A program made the translations under genes and the position numbers. A stretch of DNA of 64,000 nt from Ornithodoros turicata (taxonomy: Eukaryota; Arthropoda; Arachnida; Ixodida; Argasidae), in assembly GCF_037126465.1 (NCBI RefSeq), contig NC_088201.1:123454324-123518323 (forward strand), in the 5' to 3' direction. The notes under the pieces are model-generated. The model had not been told where the DNA came from and made no database searches. It saw nothing but the letters and a program-made list of their open reading frames with translations. The stretch's first letter is position 1. Each line of letters begins with the position of its first letter. Below are positions 46,501 to 57,599 of this stretch, piece by piece.

Positions 46501-49266
46501 TTTGCCCAGCAGCAACTACTTTTCCTTCCACTCCGCTGCTGGTTTCTACAGGGATCTTTATGTGTGTACTCGCATTTTTGAACCTTTTGTTCCGTCGAAG
46601 GAGCAGAGCCTTTTCAAAAACAATTGTCATTGATGCGGGATCGGAGGTTCGTAGTCACAAGACGCACTAACTAACAGCCTCTCAACCGCGACACAGCTTG
46701 GCAGTCCAGTGTTGTACTTCAGAAACATAGACTTGAGTGCTGGGAAGGGCTGCAAAGTAACTAACGTCTTCTAATGTCGTTGAGGCTGTGTATTTTACAA
46801 ACTCCTGTTTCCACACGGAAACGATGTTTTTGTTGTACGTCATGAAAAAGTGTGTCACAAGCCACACCGTCGCTATCAGCAGAACTATACTGCGTGCACA
46901 TAGCTCAATTTCTCCATTTCTCGCTCCAGCAACTGCCACCCACGACACCAACTACTCTGCTCTAAACAATGGTTTGAATCGTGTGTGCAACAACGCAGCC
47001 ACAATTAATCTTTCATCTGACAGCATTAAGTGATACCGCTCCCTCATTACTACATTGCAGGTTCTCTACAAGAAGTGCTGAGTTTTCATGCATCACGGGG
47101 GCTTTGTTTGAAGCATGTTTATGGTCGGAAGAAAGTATCTCTCATACATTACATACGGGACTCCCTTCGCAATAAAATTAATAGTTGTGCTGCTGGTGTC
47201 ATGACGTGTACATGCTGCAGCGGCTAAGGCGTGTTCTACCCTGTTTAGTTTGGGAGTGACTATCACGGTTCCTAACACAGTTAGATCGTTTCTGGGGTAG
47301 GTTGCGGTACCGGCACATGGGTTGCAAGAGAAGCGCATCACAAGCCTCCCATATGTCTTCCTTCCTTTTCCCTTCTGATAAACATATCATGTCTTCGATA
47401 TGTTGCGGTAGGTTGGTGCAAGCCTCCGAGAGGGTGAGGACACTTGGCCAGTAGACCGAACTATGGCGAGCCCGAAAACTATGGTACTGAAGGGGATGTC
47501 GCCGAAATAAACTATTTGAATATAAAGCGCAGAGGTAGTTGGCTATGACATGCGCACGGGTGCTGCAACTGCAAGGATGTAACCCGCAGAAGGGACAAGT
47601 TAGGGTTAGTTCGTTATTCCGTGCCGCCTGCTGTTACAGGGCGGTTGCTGATAATTTGTGTGGTAATTTATTGAGGAGAGGGTGGTGACGATTCCTGTAT
47701 GCTTGTTGTTTTATGAGGGTGCAAACGTGATCAATAAACGTGATCATAACCCATAGCGCAGGTTCCGTGATTGCTGGTTTTTATTTTTTAGTTTGTTATT
47801 TAGTGCATCACTTTCCAAAGCCTGTCCTGAACATGACTTGTGGAACTACTTTATGTAACAGTTGCAAGTTTTCAAATAGACGTTTCGTTTCTTGGTGGTT
47901 TCTGATTGTTCATCCGGCCTTTCTTCAGCTCGGTCTTCCGACTTTGCGGCCTCGGCGTGAAATTTGGCGACAAGTGGCAGCAGCGCCTATATACCTGGCC
48001 TTCCCCTTGTCGTTCGCCGTCCACGCGGATGCCGTGCTGTGAATTAACCTTTGGTTTTTGGCCTTCTGTTCGGCGTTGCGATCTTTCGACCTTGTATGTT
48101 TCGGCCTGCTGATTGTTTGACCTACTGAATTTACGCCTTTTGGTAAGCTGCGACGGGGACGACGCGCAGTATAGATGTTTTATGGCCCTATTTCCTTTTT
48201 TTTTTCTTTTTGTCTCGGATTCTTGGAATCCGTCTGCGTTTGAACGATAAAACTTGACGGGTGGATGAGCAATGCCAAGCATAAACGCAGCCGTGGAGGC
48301 GTTGCAAATAGAGCTCTAGAGGAAGAAGTGTCATGAAAAGCAAAAAAAGGGGAAAAAAGAAAGGATAACGCAGGCAACTGGAGAGCCACGCACGAAAACT
48401 GGTTGTGAAGAACATGGCACATGATCGGGCAGTTTCAGAGACAGACGCACAGGGCCAATTTGGCCCAGACAGGCGGACTTTTCCGACGGACTTTACTGGA
48501 GGCTCTCGCCACAATTCTCCCAAAAGTCGACCCAAGGACGGACGCTAAACCCACGTTTCCTTCTCCTTGCTGCTGTCCTGTCTACACCTGCCTACGACCT
48601 CGCGCCCTTCATAAGCACAGTTGCTTCGCAGAGGTGACACGGAATTAAAACAAAAATGTTTCAGGGAAAATAGTCTCCTCACTGTTCTGTTCGAGGGACA
48701 TTTTCCCCTTGGGTGATTATTTTCGGAGACATACCTTCAGGGGTGTTTTTATTGGACCCTCCAGAAATGTTGATCACTCTGTAGAACGCAGATGTCACGA
48801 AAAGACCATTGTACGCATTTATCATACAGAATCCAATGTCCTTCAACGGTATGAAGTGCTTTATTTCATGCAACACGGCAGTGCTGGGCTCGACTCCTCC
48901 CATGGTTAAACACATACACTCCATGCATTCGTTGAGTTTTCTTTTTTCATTCATGTCGTATTGCTTCGGATACCATCGTATGACCTCCATAGTATGTGCC
49001 AACACCGTGGAACACTCATTTCTGATTCAGACACACTGCATTCTCCCACCTAAAAGGACGCGATTTCTCTAACCCGTCCTGAAGATCCCCATCGTGTAGC
49101 CTGAGGGCTCACACGTGTCCCAGAGTACGAGGGAACCCCCCTCTCCTGCATCATAATCACGTTTCCCCACCCTTTTTTCACCCTTTCCCTTTGTGCACCG
49201 TGCCACCACCTCCGAAGAGTCTTACTTCACCTTTACCAAGCATCGCCTTTACCTCTCCTAAAAGGG
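43526..49266. other. Protease intron, no supportable gene
   Basis: Contains a lone MITE-core fragment (about 43,768) and an open plus-strand frame at 44,143 with a hydrophobic start (MKRCASMPVIQVSVIAFVCH). Minus-strand open frames at 46,682-46,951, 47,093-47,341 and 48,679-49,005 look mildly exon-like but match no family I recognise. AATTTGGCGACAAGTGGCAG at about 47,960 resembles a gypsy primer-site region without any accompanying LTR. Confidence 0.4.
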
Positions 49267-50770
49267 GTTGCAACTAGGGTTGTCAATCCGGAGCCATTTG
49301 TAGAGGCTCCGTTCACGTTTGTAGAGTTCACCATCCCAAATTTGTGACGACACCATCGCGCAGCACTACCTCCGGCACACACGGCCCGCCTTCACTCCTA
49401 CCGCATGTCGGTACTCTTCACTCCTCTTCTCACGGTTCTCACTGTCGGCCGCGACACTCGAGTCTTGCGCTCACCTGCCGGTCGCGGCAGTCGCGGCAGC
49501 CGACGCCTTGGCACGCTTCAGCCCGTCTCGGCAACTCACTCACTCCACCTGGGACTCTCGAGCTTCGGTTCCCGTGCCGGTCGCGGCACCCCAGGACCAC
49601 GACACCGAGCGCCTCATTCTCTCTCGCTCGTCGGTACCTGACGGATCGCTGTTCCCGTCTCCATCCTCTGTGAAATTCCGCGAACGTGTGCCGTGCCCCT
49701 GTTCGACCACACGTCACCACGTCTGCACGTCTACCACGGTCGCCCTCAACAGCAACTTTTCCGAGACGCGTTACCTGGACTCCAGCTGTAGCGGACGCTG
49801 GACGACGACAACGACGACAACGATGGCCACGCGCATGGAGCACCCGCTTCTCAGTTCCACCGGCGCGGCCATGGAGATAGGCCACCGTCACCGCCTCTCC
49901 GTGGCATACCATCATCGCCGGTTGGGACTCATGTAGAGGAAGACCACCGTCCTCTACACCATTCTTGCAGTCCAGGGATTTCGGGATTTTTTGCTATCAA
50001 TTCCTGGATCACGGGACGGTATTTCGGGATCGTGACGAGTTCAGATGGTGCTTCCAATATAGTCTTGCGCGGACAGAATTATCTGACCCGCATCCGACCT
50101 GCATACGACCCGTACTCGCAAGTTAAAATCCGCACCCGACCCGCAACCCGCGTCCAGTTACAAATTGAGACCTGCATCCGCCCGCGGCCCGCATATTTTT
50201 TCCAGAGGTTACCCGCACCCGACCCACTACTCGCATCGGTGTGAACGTTGACGAGTAAACCGAGAGTACTCCCTGGTCAATGCCTGGTAATTAGATGTGT
50301 CTGTGTCATGGTTTCTTGTACGACATCAGCGCAGTGGTCAAAAAAGTGGAAATGCGTGTTACTTTGTGGTTGTCAGTGATGATAGGAAACAACACCGTCG
50401 CTGCGTGCTTATCACATTGTACAATGATAAAGCACGACCTGAGAAAGCATATTGCGTTGAGGGTGGTGTCTCCCTGTTCCGAGCGAACTTTTGTGCAAAT
50501 ACCGGCTGCCGAACTGAAGGTCCGTTCAGCTTCAGCGCTAGAAGTAACGACACTCAGGAAATACCTGTACGCACTTGTAGGCAGCGGTCCTACCTTCTGT
50601 CATAAGACGTGCCGTTTCCTTACGAAGGAGTGAGTCTTTGCCTGATGACCTACAGGTGTTTCACTTTCATGTCATATTTGCCCTCACAGAATCCCGGGAC
50701 TTCGGGACGTCAAAAATTGGTCGGGCTCCCGGGATTTCGGGATATCGCGATTGACAACTCTAGTTGCAAC
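49267..50770. mobile_element. hAT-type DNA transposon, non-autonomous, 1,488 bp with 8-bp TSD
   Basis: The element spans 49,275-50,762. The ends are TAGGGTTGTCAATC and, inverted, TAGAGTTGTCAATC. GTTGCAAC is present immediately outside both ends (49,267-49,274 and 50,763-50,770), the 8-bp target duplication characteristic of hAT elements. Subterminal regions carry repeated CGGGATTTCGGGAT words and a run of ACCCGCA/CGACCCG words (50,085-50,235). A GC-rich block (49,340-49,930) fills the left half. No transposase with the hAT dimerisation motif was recognised. Confidence 0.87.
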
Positions 50771-50778
50771 ACTTTGCC

Positions 50779-50880
50779 CATGAAAGAACTGATGTTCTGA
50801 GGCTGGAACAACATAGAAGGGACAAACACATACAAAGCCCTTCTATGTTGTTCCAGCCTCAGAACATCAGTTCTTTCATG
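50779..50880. repeat. Perfect 42-bp-arm hairpin
   Basis: CATGAAAGAACTGATGTTCT starts an arm of 42 bases (50,779-50,820) that is repeated inverted without mismatch at 50,839-50,880 around an 18-base loop. The right arm is the start of the tRNA-bearing repeat unit also seen at 63.3-64.0 kb. The left arm is an inverted piece of the same unit. Confidence 0.93.
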
Positions 50881-51025
50881 TTCAACAGTTGCCGCCTGCG
50901 TCGATCCCGTCGTATGAATGTGTGTATGAGTGAGCAAAAATGTAAGAGTGAAAGGAGGATGAGTGAGGGAGAGTGGCTGGTTTGTCCCTTCAGATGACGT
51001 ACCTTGGAAGTCGCTGAATAGGCGT

Positions 51026-51098
51026 GTTAGCTTAGCTCAATTGGTAGAGCCCTGGACCGGCAATCCAGAAGATGTGGGTTCGAATCCTACACCTGGCT
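51026..51098 (+). repeat. tRNA-like cloverleaf (Ala GGC-type), repeat copy 1
   Basis: A full 73-nt cloverleaf can be drawn: acceptor GTTAGCT/ACCTGGC (one mismatch), D stem GCTC/GAGC, anticodon stem CTGGA/TCCAG with loop CCGGCAA, T stem GTGGG/CCTAC with TTCGAAT. The anticodon would be GGC (Ala), but position 33 is C where tRNAs have U. A TTTT terminator follows within ten bases. The same unit recurs twice near 63.5-63.9 kb, so this is a mobile or amplified tRNA-derived repeat rather than a single-copy tRNA gene. Confidence 0.75.
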
Positions 51099-51734
51099 AA
51101 CCTTTTCAGTGACTTTCGTCTTTCAACTTTGCCCATGTTATTCCGGATAAATATAAAACATTGATATTTGTATCGCATATGCATTCCCAGGTGTACAACA
51201 ATAAGTGCAATAGACGAGTAAGAAAAACGTCACCGCGAACCTGAAACTAAACAGGCAGTGACGTCCTTTCAGGAATGTCTGCCAGTGAGGCGGCCCGTGA
51301 AAGGGTCAGGTGGTTACGGGAATCAATAGGAATGGCCGATATCCCCGCTGCACTGATGGAAAAGCTCAGTGGATAGAGTTTGTTCAAGCGTCGGTGTTCC
51401 CATTATCTAGATGTAGAAAATAATTATTTTTCCGTTCAGTAATACGGAATGTAGTACAATGCGGACATGATATTGATAAGCGTAGGATAAGCTTTACTGC
51501 CTCAAATGGGTCTATATTTGCCACATCAAGTGCAACAACGTTGAATACAGTGTTCCTATAGACCAACGGAGGCCGCCAACCCGCAGATACTGTTATTTCA
51601 GTGTCACACGGACTACCAATCATATTTTGTCAGAAAGGACAAAATATACTTCCGTATTCGGTCTAGCGAAATTGTGGAATTTCGGAACATGAAAATATGC
51701 TCGAGACTATACACTGTTTCCGCAACATAGACAA

Positions 51735-52060
51735 TGGGCTCAATACGACGCTGCCTGTAGAGATGTGGAATACCACCCAGGCGACCTGTCTTGCTTTGGA
51801 AACCAGATCATAAGGTTTGCCTTTCAGCAAAGCTCATCCGCCGCTACTTCCGCATATACAAGTCCTTCGAAAGGCTTCTCCTGCTGACTACGTTGTTCAG
51901 GATTCCAACTCCATACGACCCCGAGTTCGGTGATCTTCCAATGCGGACATTGTGCACGCCTCCTGCCTCAAGACATGCCACAGAACCTCTGATTGATAGG
52001 AATGATCGATACCTCCACAGGGGGTATTTCTGCATCTTGACAGAAAAGCGGGTGCCGTAG
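51735..52060 (+). pseudogene. Ty3/gypsy integrase C-terminal fragment
   Basis: The plus strand reads EYHPGDL, then after a one-base shift LLWKPDHKVCLSAKLIRRYF followed by RIYKSF. This is the W-x-P ... LS-KL--RY-GPYK module found after the integrase core of gypsy elements (the GPY is changed to RIY). It is an isolated relic with no LTR or PBS found nearby and is unrelated in orientation to the 7.9-13.4 kb element. The same DNA read on the minus strand gives a spurious HELAH motif. Confidence 0.7.
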
Positions 52061-52260
52061 CTCATATTCCTGCTGAGCGCTATAAGACGAGGACTTAAGA
52101 AGAAACACAACACATGCGCTAGCTCATGGCTGGAACCACGGTGCCAGTTCGGATCAGTCTTACTGCACCTTCCCCTAGGCACTCTCCCGCCAAGCTCCGT
52201 AAAGAGCCACAATTTGCAGCATACGGCTAAGGCGTCCGGAATGATGCTATACTTGATAAG

Positions 52261-53094
52261 ATACATTGAAGCGACGTGCTATCATTCAGTTATCGTTTCT
52301 TGAACTTTTGCTCCGACATCCACAGTGGCCGCTAACACCGTGAAACACTGATGTATCCACAGAAAGAAGCACACCGCACACGTCCACCCTAAAACAGGTC
52401 GTTTCGGTGAACAGTGCTAAAGAGCCTCACTTTTGGAGAGTCTGGACTGGATAGTGGAATATTTGGTAAGCAAACATATACCTTGCATTCGTCCCCTGAG
52501 ATTCGGCGTATTTATGTCTGTATCAGTATATTTTGTGTACCTACCTCTGAAAAAACAAAGAAAAACACAAAGCAAGTTAAAAACAAGGGAAGTTAAGAAA
52601 ATGGTGAAAACCTCACGACTAGTTCTTTGAGCGATGCCAGAGTAATCCAGTATAACAGCATAATAAGTGTCGAGTAGAAAGCACTTCACTCACTTCAAGT
52701 TACGGCTGTCATACGGACTTACTTAGTTGCACCTTCAAGGAGTGATATTTGCGCTTAGTGTCATTCGGGTGGTGTCACATGGCATCTTTCAGCGACACTC
52801 TGCAGAACGTGCGCTGAAGATTTAGTGGGTTCCCCAAACTCACTTCTCTTCACTTCACTGCTCCAAGTATGTAACCTCGACAACAGACTTTGAGGTACAA
52901 ATAAAAATACTGAGGAAAAGCAAAATAGCCTGTCAACCACAATATGTTTAAACTACTAACGTGAACATCGTGCTCATTTGACTTAAGTTCAGTGCAACAT
53001 TGTACCGAAAGAACATGTACTTACTCTCGTTAACAGCCTGTTAAAACTTCGCGGGCTAGCGATCTGTTCGCAGTTATATTTATTGTGGTATTTA
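52261..53094. other. Intronic, no gene
   Basis: Nothing recognised apart from a short stretch (52,330-52,400: AACACCGTGAAACACTGATG) that resembles 49,003-49,060. Confidence 0.45.
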
Positions 53095-53306
53095 CTGGGT
53101 GTTTTCTCTAATGTGTACAGAAATTATATTTAAAGCGAGCGATAAAAGAAAAGCAAGTGGTACTTTTCTGCTACTTGAGTAAGAAGTAAGGTACTGCTTC
53201 ACTAGTAGCACCTGTTTCTTAGTCAAGTACCTGAAAAGTAGCGCTCGTTTCTCTTTTATTGCTCGCTCTAAATACAATTTCTGGACACGTTAGAGCAAAC
53301 ACCCTG
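53095..53306. mobile_element. TA-flanked MITE with CAGGGTGTTT termini (copy 2)
   Basis: The left end CTGGGTGTTTTCTCTAATG and the right end read inward (CAGGGTGTTTGCTCTAACG) pair for about 60 bases through the GAGCGA block. TA flanks both ends (53,093-53,094 and 53,307-53,308). The interior shares the CTACTTTTC and AAGAAACAGGTGCTAC words with the 4,780 element. Confidence 0.83.
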
Positions 53307-53737
53307 TATTTGAGGCCAATATGTTTAACATAATATTGGCCTCAAAACGATTGCAAAACGATTTTCGGGGAGTGTTTCTAAATCAAAGAAAGATATTCTT
53401 ATGAAAGAATCGTGGCGCACGCCTAGAAATATTGCCGTCCTTCATTCTCATCTATCACCATTGCCATCAAAGTGCTGTGACACCTACGCCGCGTAGCACG
53501 AATGTATAGTGAAAGTGACATTCGCTTGGAACGAGTGTACTTGACGAAAATGTCACTAAAGTTAGTAAGTGTGTGGAAGTATAACTACACTTGACGAATG
53601 ATCCCTTCTCGTCCTTGAGCATGTAGAGGTCGCTGCAAACTGTGTCAGCGAAACAAGCGAGCTTCCTTATATGCTTGGTTCAGTACACACGAAATATACG
53701 TTCACTAGCTGAATATATCAAGCTGCGTGCAACTTAC

Positions 53738-53871
53738 ACTAGCATAGAACATAGCCATGTATGAGATGAGCTCTGAGTCCTTGAGGGTTCCTGAGTGTGC
53801 GTAGTCTGTGACCACAAAAAGCTCCGGGTAGATAATCGACGGATATTTGAAGGAGGTCGGCCCATCCTCAC
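53738..53871 (-). CDS. M12B metalloprotease, exon f (start of catalytic domain)
   Basis: The acceptor TGCAG and the consensus donor GTAAGT bound 134 bases (two bases complete a codon, then 44 codons, phase 0 out). The peptide runs through YPSIIYPELFVVTDYAHSG to ISYMAMFYAS. The Y-P-E-x-x-V-V-x-D-Y pattern is the first strand of the reprolysin fold in tick salivary M12B enzymes. Family knowledge: these are secreted, zinc-dependent proteases delivered in saliva. The donor phase fits exon g 23.9 kb downstream. Confidence 0.9.
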
Positions 53872-54363
53872 CTGCATTTCAGGCGGAAACTCTAGTGATT
53901 CAAAAGGAAGCTACGCCGGAGAAAGATTTAGACGAATGCAAAAACATACGTGGTTCTGTTTTGAGGTTTCTGCCTTCCAGAGCCCAGAGCGCTGAAAAAA
54001 AAAAAAAAAAACGATGTACCATTATACACCACGCTACACGTCGCAGTAAGCATACACAAGATCAAGAAGTTTCACTATTCTGCTGAAATCAGTCCCGTCA
54101 TTCGCTCCAGGTTTTTGGGCCATTCTGGAAGCGTTATGCTGCCAGGAATTGGTTGTGCACTTCATTTGCATATAATTATTATCTCATTAGTAAAGGGAAC
54201 CATGCGAGTCGTATCAATAACATCAGAATGGTAAAACACTGCGTTGGTTGAAGCGGGAAGGCATATCGTATTGATCATACATACTCTGATGGCAACCAGT
54301 TGCTCATAATGTTCCGTTCCATTTCGTCTTACGTGTATATCTTATCCGAATTATTATCATTAC

Positions 54364-54480
54364 TGCTGTGTTCGAATATCCCACTGGAATGAGAATGACG
54401 AAAACTGTTCGGAAGCAGCATAAGCACTGTCGTTGCAGGCCAATCTCTGGGCAGGTCCAAATCAATCTGATGCAGTACAT
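54364..54480 (-). CDS. M12B metalloprotease, exon e (propeptide/linker, tentative 3' end)
   Basis: The acceptor (pyrimidine-rich, ending ATCACAAAAG) gives two bases completing a codon, then VLHQIDLDLPRDWPATTVL and on to SSGIFEHS. The donor GTAATG is chosen because it gives the phase exon f needs. A stronger GTAAGA donor 31 bases further on (exon end 54,333) gives the wrong phase. The sequence is a poorly conserved linker between propeptide and catalytic domain, so family support is weak. Confidence 0.55.
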
Positions 54481-54563
54481 CTTTTGTGATAAGTTGGTGG
54501 AATGAAAAATTGGGAAGAGCATGCAAGTGCAATTATGTACCTACTCTTGGGAATGAAACATAC

Positions 54564-54626
54564 CATCGGCGTAGCTGTCGTGCGTTGGTTCTTCGATCTC
54601 GTATAGTGCATGTGCAACTTGGCCAT
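54564..54626 (-). CDS. M12B metalloprotease, exon d (propeptide)
   Basis: The acceptor CCGGTCTGCAG and donor GTATGT bound 63 bases. The peptide DGQVAHALYEIEEPTHDS corresponds to the DG-x-x-AH-x-x-YEIE segment conserved in tick M12B propeptides. Phases (one base carried in, one carried out) fit exons c and e. Confidence 0.85.
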
Positions 54627-54938
54627 CTGCAGACCGGGCACTGGCGAGTGAGGGTTCAATGCGGAGGTTTCCCCTTAGTATTCCTTCCTGTAAGGGAGGA
54701 GAAGATGTAACGCGAGAGGCATCGACTCACTTGTAAGTTACAGGGGATGACTATAGGGATTGACACACGGTGATTGTGATTTCTGGCACCTCCCAAAACG
54801 CGGCAAAGCACGGTAGTACAAGACTGAATTGTTTTATCATATCATAAGACAACAAGATGACTACTCTTTGTCACTTATCATAGCCATCACTGTGGTACGT
54901 GATTTGTGAGACCTTGATCGAGAAATTTAGGTAATGAC

Positions 54939-54972
54939 CTTTGTGGGAGTTCACTGGCTTTAAAATCGAGCC
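54939..54972 (-). CDS. M12B metalloprotease, exon c (propeptide, tentative)
   Basis: A 34-base candidate bounded by CACAG and a weak GT donor (GTCATT). It encodes GSILKPVNSHK and supplies the first base of the Asp codon that exon d completes. It falls where relatives have an L-R-I-K-P segment between GVHVEG and DG..AH. The upstream pyrimidine tract is poor, so the start could lie further upstream. Confidence 0.45.
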
Positions 54973-55059
54973 CTGTGACGATTGCCTGGTATATTCTTTC
55001 ATTTGCAGCAGCATCACCATCGATATCGTCTGCTCTACGCATACTCGCGAACACAAATT

Positions 55060-56304
55060 CGCAGCAAGCGCGTCATTCAGTATTAAATATCTTCTCGACC
55101 AACAGGGATAGCCTCCTGCCCCGCTTACCGTTGCACCGCAGTGAGTTGGGTGAATGTTAGAATCCTATTGTCCGTGAAGCATAAAGAATCCCCAGTCCGA
55201 CAAAAATGTTTCACATTTACGCCCCTCGTGATCTGCTGCAGGCAGTGCAGTAGTTTACGTAAGGCGCCCTATGTCATTCTAACGCGCAGACGCCCGGACA
55301 TACCTCGTATCATGATCTATCGCTGCAGTCAATAAACCAGACCTTCAGCGCCTAACAGGAATTGCAAGAGGCGGTAGCTTAGCCAGAAAAATAAAACCTT
55401 TCGGGAGAGGCTCTACGGTAACATTACGTGATTACGTGGTGTGAGGATGTCGCCCTAGTTTTCCTTCTCCCAAAAGTACTACTAAAGTACTACTTTAGTG
55501 CTACGACTCAAAGCAGCTCATAAAAAAAAAGAAAAAAAAAGCTCCTGAGATCAACGAAGTTGCGCTATGAACGTAACTTCACCCATCTCTGTGTCTCGTT
55601 TTTTTCTTCTTCTTTATGTGCTGTTTTGAGTCGTCATGAACGTTTGCGAGTAATATGAACGATGTCATGAGTGGGGATATATGGGATGCGCGCTGTCGAA
55701 TTTACGCATTTTCGGTAGACACCGCTCACAAAAAGCCCGAAATCACAATACGTTGTACTTGCTAGGAGAAGAAAGGACATTTCGAGAGGAACACAATGGC
55801 ATATATTACTTAGAACACATTGATATAGATTACGGGTATCACTATTGGGAAAAGGCTAGTGAGGTTCCCAGAACGTACCATATTTCACAAATGAGGCAAC
55901 CTTGAACTCGTTTATCTCGCCAGAGGCAGACCTTACAATCTTCAGAACTTAGGACGCAATGCTACCCACACCTGACAATATGTAAAAAAAAAGAAAAGTC
56001 AGCTGAATATGTTGAATAGTTATGAAGGTACGTGGCGTCAATCCTCATAAGGGGCGCAGTGGTCGAAATACCCACACCTGAATGATGATTAATTAAAAAA
56101 TAACCACCAATTATTTTCAACTACCTTCAGCGCCAATATGCCTCCTAGGGACAAGGTTTTAACATGTGTTTGATAGAAAAAAAATTGGAGAGCTCGACCG
56201 GACCGCCCTGCCAGATTTAGCGTTAAATCACCCAGTTGACGCTTCTGATTTCTGGTGAGAGAGATGCTTACACCTTTCGTGTCTGTTAACATGTAGGCAA
56301 TATA
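55060..56304. other. Intronic, no gene
   Basis: No exon or repeat could be defined. Confidence 0.45.
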
Positions 56305-57589
56305 CGAGGGTGGTTCCATAAGTTTCCGGCCCGACCAACTTTTAATAGTCATAGAGACGAAACAAGTGTATCAGTTTTCGACATAGTCACCCTTTACGTC
56401 GATGCACTTTTGACACCTTTCAACCAGCATTCTTATACCATTGAAAAAATAGTCCGAAGTTTCGTCCGCAAAATGCTGGAAAACTGCCCCTTGCATCCCA
56501 CTATCGTTTTGAAATCTCCCTCCTCTGAGATCCCTTTTCAAGTTTGAGAACAGGAAGTAGTCACTCGGTGCCAAGACTGGACTGTAGGGTGGGTGGTGGA
56601 TTTCTTCGAAGCCGCACTCCTTCAGTGCAGCCTTGGCAACAGAAGCCGTGTGGACAGGGGCATTGTCCTCCAGCAACCGGACACCTCAACTCAACCTGCC
56701 GCGCCTCTTTTCCTTGATGGCGTCTCGCAGTCGGTGCAGGAGTGAAGCAGTCGCATTCACTGTGGAGTTCCTCTCTTTGAAGTCGATGAGGAGGATCCCG
56801 TGACAATCCCAAAATATTGTTGCCATGATCTTCTTTGTGGATTGTGTGACCTTGGATTTTCTTGGAGGGCTTCTCCTGGTTTGCGCCATTCCATCGACTC
56901 ATTTATCGAAATGGGATCATAGTAGAGCACCATAGTCTCATCCCGTGTGACAATTGACTTAAATATTTCTTCTTCGTTCTCTTGACAGAGCTCCAAAAAC
57001 GTTTTGGCACAGACGACGCGCTGTTGCTTTTGAACTGACGAGAGAAGTCGTAGCACCCATCTCGCAATGACCTTTTTCATGTGAAGCCCTCGCCGATGAT
57101 GCGAAAAACGGTTGTTTTGGAAAGCCCCAGCCTTTCTGAGATTTCCTCCACCTTCAGACACCTGTCGCTCAGGACTTCCTCCTCGACAAGAGACAAATTT
57201 TCTTGTGTCACCACTTCCACTGGACGACCACCGCGTGGATCATCTGCAATGGACTCTTGCCCCGGTCGCCACTGCTTAGCCCAGTCTTTTACCGTTGTAT
57301 ACGGGGGAAAGGCTTCCCCGTACACTTGTCCGGTCGCGCTTAAATTTCTTTAGGCGAAAGTCCCTCTTTTGTCAAGAATTTTATCACAGCGCGGTACTCG
57401 ATTTTTTCTATTTTAACTGAAGAGTGCACCCTGGCTGTTTGAAATGCCGCTCTCCAACCGACAAAAGCATGTAGAGGGTTGAAGGGGGTGCTCCGGCCCT
57501 CCAACAGATGGCGCCACGCGTCCTTAATCGCATTTTCAAATTCGCGCGCATTTTCTGCCTCGGGCCTGAAACTTATGAAACCACCCTCG
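56305..57589 (-). mobile_element. mariner transposon, full length 1,285 bp, decayed
   Basis: The terminal repeats CGAGGGTGGTTCCATAAG (left) and, inverted, CGAGGGTGGTTTCATAAG (right) are flanked by TA (56,303-56,304 and 57,590-57,591). The length is typical of a complete mariner. It lies in the intron between exons b and c of the protease and contains a transposase pseudogene on the minus strand. Confidence 0.95.
56371..57400 (-). pseudogene. mariner transposase (broken)
   Basis: Minus-strand fragments in three frames. The N-terminal DNA-binding part is AVIKFLTKEGLSPKEI, a stop/frameshift, then VYGEAFPPYTTVKDWAKQW; a helix follows (EEISERLGLSKTTVFRII). The linker is WVLRLLSSVQKQQR (WVPHLL in relatives). 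The catalytic triad is first Asp in TRDETMVLYYDP, second in EDNAPVHTA, third in YSPVLAPSDYFLF, with 34 residues between the last two: D,D34D, the mariner signature. There is an in-frame TGA at 56,686-56,688, frameshifts near 57,100 and 56,890, and no clear start ATG. All catalytic residues remain. Confidence 0.94.
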
Positions 57590-57599
57590 TATCTTCCTA

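Noticed and set aside
46682..49005. Minus-strand open frames with a membrane-like helix (46.9 kb) and an exon-like segment ending at a GTATGT donor (48.7 kb)
   Set aside because: No recognisable family, no consistent set of acceptors and phases, and they would interrupt the protease gene order.
51026..51098. Functional tRNA-Ala gene
   Set aside because: C replaces the universal U33, the acceptor has a mismatch in this copy, and the sequence is part of a larger repeated unit.
52090..52130. HELAH zinc-protease motif on the minus strand, tempting as the catalytic exon of the M12B gene
   Set aside because: It lies beside the gypsy integrase tail encoded on the opposite strand. It lacks the following GxxHD residues and precedes exon g in gene order, where the catalytic helix cannot come.
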